Shown piece by piece: positions 60,458-64,000 of a stretch of DNA of 64,000 bases (positions are counted from its first letter, which is position 1; every line of letters begins with the position of its first letter). A model generated the notes under the pieces. That model was not told where the DNA came from. It did not search any database and was given only the letters and a program-made list of their open reading frames with translations. Source of the DNA: a methanogenic archaeon ISO4-H5. Its GTDB lineage: Archaea; Thermoplasmatota; Thermoplasmata; Methanomassiliicoccales; Methanomethylophilaceae. Location: positions 1,240,001-1,304,000 of the forward strand of contig CP014214.1 of the NCBI GenBank assembly GCA_001560915.1, written 5' to 3'. A program made the position numbers and the translations under genes.

Positions 60458-62592
60458 CGGTGAGGCACGTCTACGGTATCGAGATCGACTGTGCCAACTG
60501 TGCCAGGAAGGTCGAGGAAGCCCTCAACCGGATGGAGGAGATCGACAGTGCGCAGCTCATCTACGTCGACAAGAGGATGATTGTGGAGGTCGCCGAGACC
60601 CACGAGGCCCACTTCGCCGAGATCGAATCCAGGATCAGGGAGATCGCCTGCTCGGTGGAATCCGATTTCAGGATGTGGGATTACGAAGAGGTCCCCAGCG
60701 AGGCCGAGGAGAACAGGTTCCTACCGATCCGCATTGCGCTGGGTCTTGTGTTCATCGCCTTCGGACTGATCCTCGAATACGCCCTTCCCGGTCTGGAAGC
60801 GGACCTGGGGAAGGAGGTCCTCTGCGGGGTGTTCTTCATCGGTCTGCTGGTGGTGGGATACGATGTCATCATCAACGCGGGGAAGACCCTGGTGAAAGGA
60901 GGATTCCTGGACGAGAACTTCCTCATGACGGTCGCCACCGTCGGAGCGATACTGGTCAGCCTCATAGGAGACCACGGTTACTGGACCGAATCCGTCGCGG
61001 TCATGCTGTTCTACCAGATCGGGGAGTACTTCCAGGACCGTGCGGTCGACAAGACCCGCAGTTCGGTCAAAGCTCTCATGGACCTGAAGGCTCCCTACGC
61101 CACCGTGGTCCGCCCCGACGGCATTGAGAGGGTCAGGACGGATGCCGTGGAGGTCGGCGAGATGATCATCGTCAGACCCGGCGAACTCGTGCCTCTGGAC
61201 GGCATCATCGTGAGCGGTGAGACCTACGTTGACACCAAGGCCATGACCGGCGAATCCGTCCCCCGCCATGTCAGGAAGGGGGAGGAGGTGTTCAGCGGCT
61301 ATGTCAACACCGAGAAGGCCGTGAAGATCGAGGTCACCAAGCGTTACAAGGACTCCGCGGCAGCCAAGATCCTGTCGCTCATCGAGGAATCTGCCACCAG
61401 GAAGTCCAGGTCCGAGAAGTTCATCACCAGGTTCGCAAGGGTCTACACACCTGTGGTCGTCGCCTGTGCGCTGCTCATCGCGATTATCCCCTCCGTCCTC
61501 TGGCCCGACAGATGGATCGACTTCGTCATCAAGGGACTGATCTTCCTGGTCGTCTCCTGCCCCTGCGCCCTGGTAATCTCCATCCCTCTGAGCTACTTCT
61601 GCGGAATCGGCAACGCTTCCAAGAAGGGAATCCTCATCAAGGGAAGCAACTACATCGAGGCCTGCTCCAGGATAGACACCGCGGTGTTCGACAAGACCGG
61701 TACCCTCACCAAGGGGGAGTTCACCGTCCGCAAGGTCGAACCTAACGGAATGTCCCAGGAGGATCTCCTGAGGTATGCGGGCAAGGCCGAGTCGCTCTCC
61801 ACCCACCCTATCGCGAAGTCCATCTGCGAGTATGCGGACATCCATGTTCCGGACGAGGGCAGCGAGTCCACATACATCGCAGGGAAGGGCATCTCCGCCA
61901 CCGTGGAAGGCAGGACCGTGGTGCTAGGCAACGCCTCCCTCCTGGAGGAGATGGGCATTGCATTCAATCCTTCGGAAGAACCCGGAACCCATGTGTACGC
62001 GGCCGTCGACGGCACCTATGCGGGACACATCCTCATCGCCGACACCCTGAAGGACGACGCTGTTCAGGCGATCCGCGACCTGAAGGGATTCGGCATCAGG
62101 ACCGTCATGCTCACCGGCGATTCAGAGGTCATAGCAAAGCACATGTCCGATGATCTGGGTCTTGATTCCTACGAGGCCGAGCTCCTGCCCGAGGACAAGC
62201 TCGACAGGCTGGAATCGGTCATGGAAGGGACCGACGGTACCACCGTGTTCATAGGCGACGGAATCAACGACACACCAGCCCTCGCCAGGGCCGACGTGGG
62301 TATCGCCATGGGCGGACTCGGTTCCGATTCCGCGGTGGAGGCCGCGGATATCGTGCTGGTCGACGACAAGCCCTCCAAGGTTGCGGAAACCATCCGTATT
62401 TCGAAGAAGACCCAGAGCATCGTAATCCAGAACATCGTCATGGCTCTGGGCATCAAATTCGCGGTGCTCGCCCTGACCGCCTTCACCGACCTGGTGAACA
62501 TGTGGGTGGCCATCTTCGGCGACGTCGGAGTGCTGATCATCGCCATCCTGAACTCCACCCGTGCCCTCGGCGGGCGCGGGCCGAGGGAGTGA
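60454..62592 (+). CDS. Heavy-metal-exporting P-type ATPase (Zn/Cd/Pb type)
   Basis: 712 residues, GTG start overlapping the arsR stop. A heavy-metal-associated domain (IDCANCARKV, Cys13/Cys16), six to eight helices, actuator MTGESVP, CPC metal site (SCPCALVISIP, Cys369/Cys371), phosphorylation Asp413 in FDKTGTLTKG, and hinge GDGINDTPALARADVGIAMG. The final helices end NMWVAIFGDVGVLIIAILNS with the Asp of PIB-2-type pumps. It exports Zn(II), Cd(II) or Pb(II). The preceding ArsR protein regulates it. Confidence 0.94.
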   Translation: MTVRHVYGIEIDCANCARKVEEALNRMEEIDSAQLIYVDKRMIVEVAETHEAHFAEIESRIREIACSVESDFRMWDYEEVPSEAEENRFLPIRIALGLVFIAFGLILEYALPGLEADLGKEVLCGVFFIGLLVVGYDVIINAGKTLVKGGFLDENFLMTVATVGAILVSLIGDHGYWTESVAVMLFYQIGEYFQDRAVDKTRSSVKALMDLKAPYATVVRPDGIERVRTDAVEVGEMIIVRPGELVPLDGIIVSGETYVDTKAMTGESVPRHVRKGEEVFSGYVNTEKAVKIEVTKRYKDSAAAKILSLIEESATRKSRSEKFITRFARVYTPVVVACALLIAIIPSVLWPDRWIDFVIKGLIFLVVSCPCALVISIPLSYFCGIGNASKKGILIKGSNYIEACSRIDTAVFDKTGTLTKGEFTVRKVEPNGMSQEDLLRYAGKAESLSTHPIAKSICEYADIHVPDEGSESTYIAGKGISATVEGRTVVLGNASLLEEMGIAFNPSEEPGTHVYAAVDGTYAGHILIADTLKDDAVQAIRDLKGFGIRTVMLTGDSEVIAKHMSDDLGLDSYEAELLPEDKLDRLESVMEGTDGTTVFIGDGINDTPALARADVGIAMGGLGSDSAVEAADIVLVDDKPSKVAETIRISKKTQSIVIQNIVMALGIKFAVLALTAFTDLVNMWVAIFGDVGVLIIAILNSTRALGGRGPRE

Positions 62593-62664
62593 AACCCCTT
62601 CCCGCCGTACAGGCGTCGCTATCTATTTTTAATAAGAATGGATACACCCGCATGGGATGCACAA

Positions 62665-64000
62665 ATGAGGGTCGGTATCGACCTCGGTACGACGTACTCC
62701 GCCGTTGCCAGGTATAACGCTAAAACTTCAAGGACAGACATCATCCGCAACAAATACGAGAAGGATCTCACGCCGTCCGTCATCTGCTTCATGGATGACG
62801 GGTCTGTCCTCATCGGCGATGACGCCAAGGACATGCAGAGGGGCGGAGGCGGATGCATAGCCTCGGTTTTCAAGGTCAGCATGGGGACCCATGCGGCCTG
62901 CGCCGAACTTAACGGCAGGTCGTACACCGCCGAGGAACTCTCCCGCCTGATGGTCAGGGAACTCATCAGACAGGCGGAGGCCAGTGCCGGCGAGAAGATC
63001 GAGAGCGCAGTTATCACCGTACCCGCTTACTTCGACGACCTGCAGAGGTCATCCACCAGGGCCGCGGCCGAGAGCGCCGGGGTCACTGTCACCAAAATTA
63101 TCAACGAACCGACCGCCGCTGCCATCTACTACGGCTACAAGCACTCCGAGGGCAAGAACATCCTCGTGTATGACCTCGGAGGAGGGACCTTCGACGTCAC
63201 CATCGTGAACGTCAACAACAGCACCATCGATGTCATCGCCACCTGCGGCAACCACAACCTGGGAGGCAAGGACTGGGACGAGACCCTCCTGAACACCATA
63301 TGCGACAGATTCTACGACGAGTTCGGAGAGGACCCCCGTACCGACATCAGGAAACGCTACGAACTCCTGGCGGACTGCGAGGATTACAAGAAATCCCTGG
63401 TCAACTACAGGAAAGCGACTGCCCACGTGGCCTTCGGGGACTATGTAGGCAGATACGAACTGTCCGTGGAGGATTTCGAATCCTCGACCGATTTCCTCAT
63501 CGACGCTATCAACGATGTGCTCGATGAAGTGTTCGAAGCATCCCGCATGAGGCCGGACCAGATCGACGAGGTACTGCTCTGCGGAGGATCCACCAGGCTC
63601 CCCCAGGTGCAGAGGCACCTCAAGAAGTACGGATTCAAGACCATCGTCACCCACCGCGACACCGACCTCGCCGTGGCCAAGGGTGCGGCCATCGTGGCCT
63701 CCCTGTACAGCAACGACGACAACAGGATCCGCGACCTCAGCATCTCCGACGTCAACGCACACTCGCTGGGCCTGCTCTCGATCGATCCCAACACCGGGAA
63801 GTACCGCAACGAGATCATGATCCCCTGCAATTCCAAGATCCCAATCTCGGTGACCAAACCCTTCCGTCTGGAAGAGGGCAACCTGACCGATCAGGTGGAG
63901 GTCTACATGCTCCAGGGCGAGAGCCCGGTCCCCTCCGACTGCACAGTCATCAAGCACGAGGTTATCACGGGATTCATCAACAACGGCAAAGGGGCCGTCA
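62665..64000 (+). CDS. Hsp70-family protein (partial at window end)
   Basis: The first 445 codons are present and the gene runs off the window. Hsp70 ATPase motifs: VGIDLGTTYSAV (phosphate 1), VYDLGGGTFDVTIVN (phosphate 2), NEPTAAAIYYGYK, and LCGGSTRLPQVQ (adenosine). The early substrate-binding part (HSLGLLSIDPNTGKY, IPCNSKIPISVT) follows. It differs from canonical DnaK at several places and has no grpE or dnaJ upstream, so it may be a specialised paralogue. Start at the ATG at 62665; the in-frame ATG at 62638 lies upstream of the likely mRNA start (TATA-like TTTTTAATAA at 62625-62634). Confidence 0.86.
   Translation, partial: MRVGIDLGTTYSAVARYNAKTSRTDIIRNKYEKDLTPSVICFMDDGSVLIGDDAKDMQRGGGGCIASVFKVSMGTHAACAELNGRSYTAEELSRLMVRELIRQAEASAGEKIESAVITVPAYFDDLQRSSTRAAAESAGVTVTKIINEPTAAAIYYGYKHSEGKNILVYDLGGGTFDVTIVNVNNSTIDVIATCGNHNLGGKDWDETLLNTICDRFYDEFGEDPRTDIRKRYELLADCEDYKKSLVNYRKATAHVAFGDYVGRYELSVEDFESSTDFLIDAINDVLDEVFEASRMRPDQIDEVLLCGGSTRLPQVQRHLKKYGFKTIVTHRDTDLAVAKGAAIVASLYSNDDNRIRDLSISDVNAHSLGLLSIDPNTGKYRNEIMIPCNSKIPISVTKPFRLEEGNLTDQVEVYMLQGESPVPSDCTVIKHEVITGFINNGKGAV

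Overview
The window comes from an archaeon, almost certainly a methanogen and most likely a member of the Methanomassiliicoccales or a close relative. Evidence: an Orc1/Cdc6 protein, a clamp-loader small subunit, archaeal-type riboflavin genes (RibL, RibC), a methanogenesis marker protein 8 gene, and TATA boxes lying about 26 nt upstream of many start codons, which implies leaderless mRNAs. Three long genes are each crossed by one in-frame TAG with clear coding sequence on both sides, and I found no recognised gene that ends in TAG. That is the pattern expected of a pyrrolysine-using methanogen. The genus assignment is inference.

Layout. 1-9.6 kb: acetyltransferase remnant, purA, a tandem pair of LytS-type membrane kinases, a UbiD-family decarboxylase, a surface protein with a decayed partial copy beside it, and an AbiE-type toxin-antitoxin pair. 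9.8-13.6 kb: TetR regulator divergent from an MMPL/RND exporter. 13.7-18 kb: radical SAM protein, DtxR-type metalloregulator, ribB-ribL-ribC-ribH operon, FNT channel. 18-25 kb: small zinc-ribbon and membrane proteins, flavin reductase, and a cysteine block (PAPS-reductase-like protein, cysE, cysS). 25-30.5 kb: ABC importer of the iron/cobalamin type with a dockerin-bearing binding protein and two related methyltransferases, one fused to an ArsR domain. 30.7-42.5 kb: aminotransferase, marker protein 8 with an in-frame TAG, tRNA thiolase, orc1/cdc6, NIF3-like protein, paired membrane proteins, rfcS, YdeI-like protein, PaaK. 42.5-51 kb: Sel1-repeat genes and a 1288-codon beta-propeller-like gene, two of them with in-frame TAG, followed by a possible small RNA gene. 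51-55 kb: fhs and a HAD-like gene split by a TnpB-bearing element. 55-59 kb: ferrous-iron operon. 59-64 kb: Sel1 protein, ArsR plus P-type metal ATPase, and the start of an Hsp70-family gene.

Main discoveries. (1) Three independent in-frame TAG codons. (2) Adjacent kinases with complementary defects: one keeps the phospho-acceptor His and has lost the ATP site, the other keeps the ATP site and has Asn in place of the His. (3) A 1,487-bp element with 26-bp terminal inverted repeats and an 8-bp target duplication that carries an apparently intact TnpB nuclease and no transposase; removing it restores the HAD-like reading frame exactly. (4) A shared operator, TTAGGWATRWCTAA, at the DtxR-type gene and at the iron operon, which links regulator and target across 44 kb. 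(5) A promoter module shared by the TnpB element and a Sel1 gene.

Metal homeostasis is a recurring theme: DtxR regulator, Feo operon, ABC importer, ArsR/P-type ATPase. Sel1-repeat expansion and C-terminally anchored surface proteins are also prominent.
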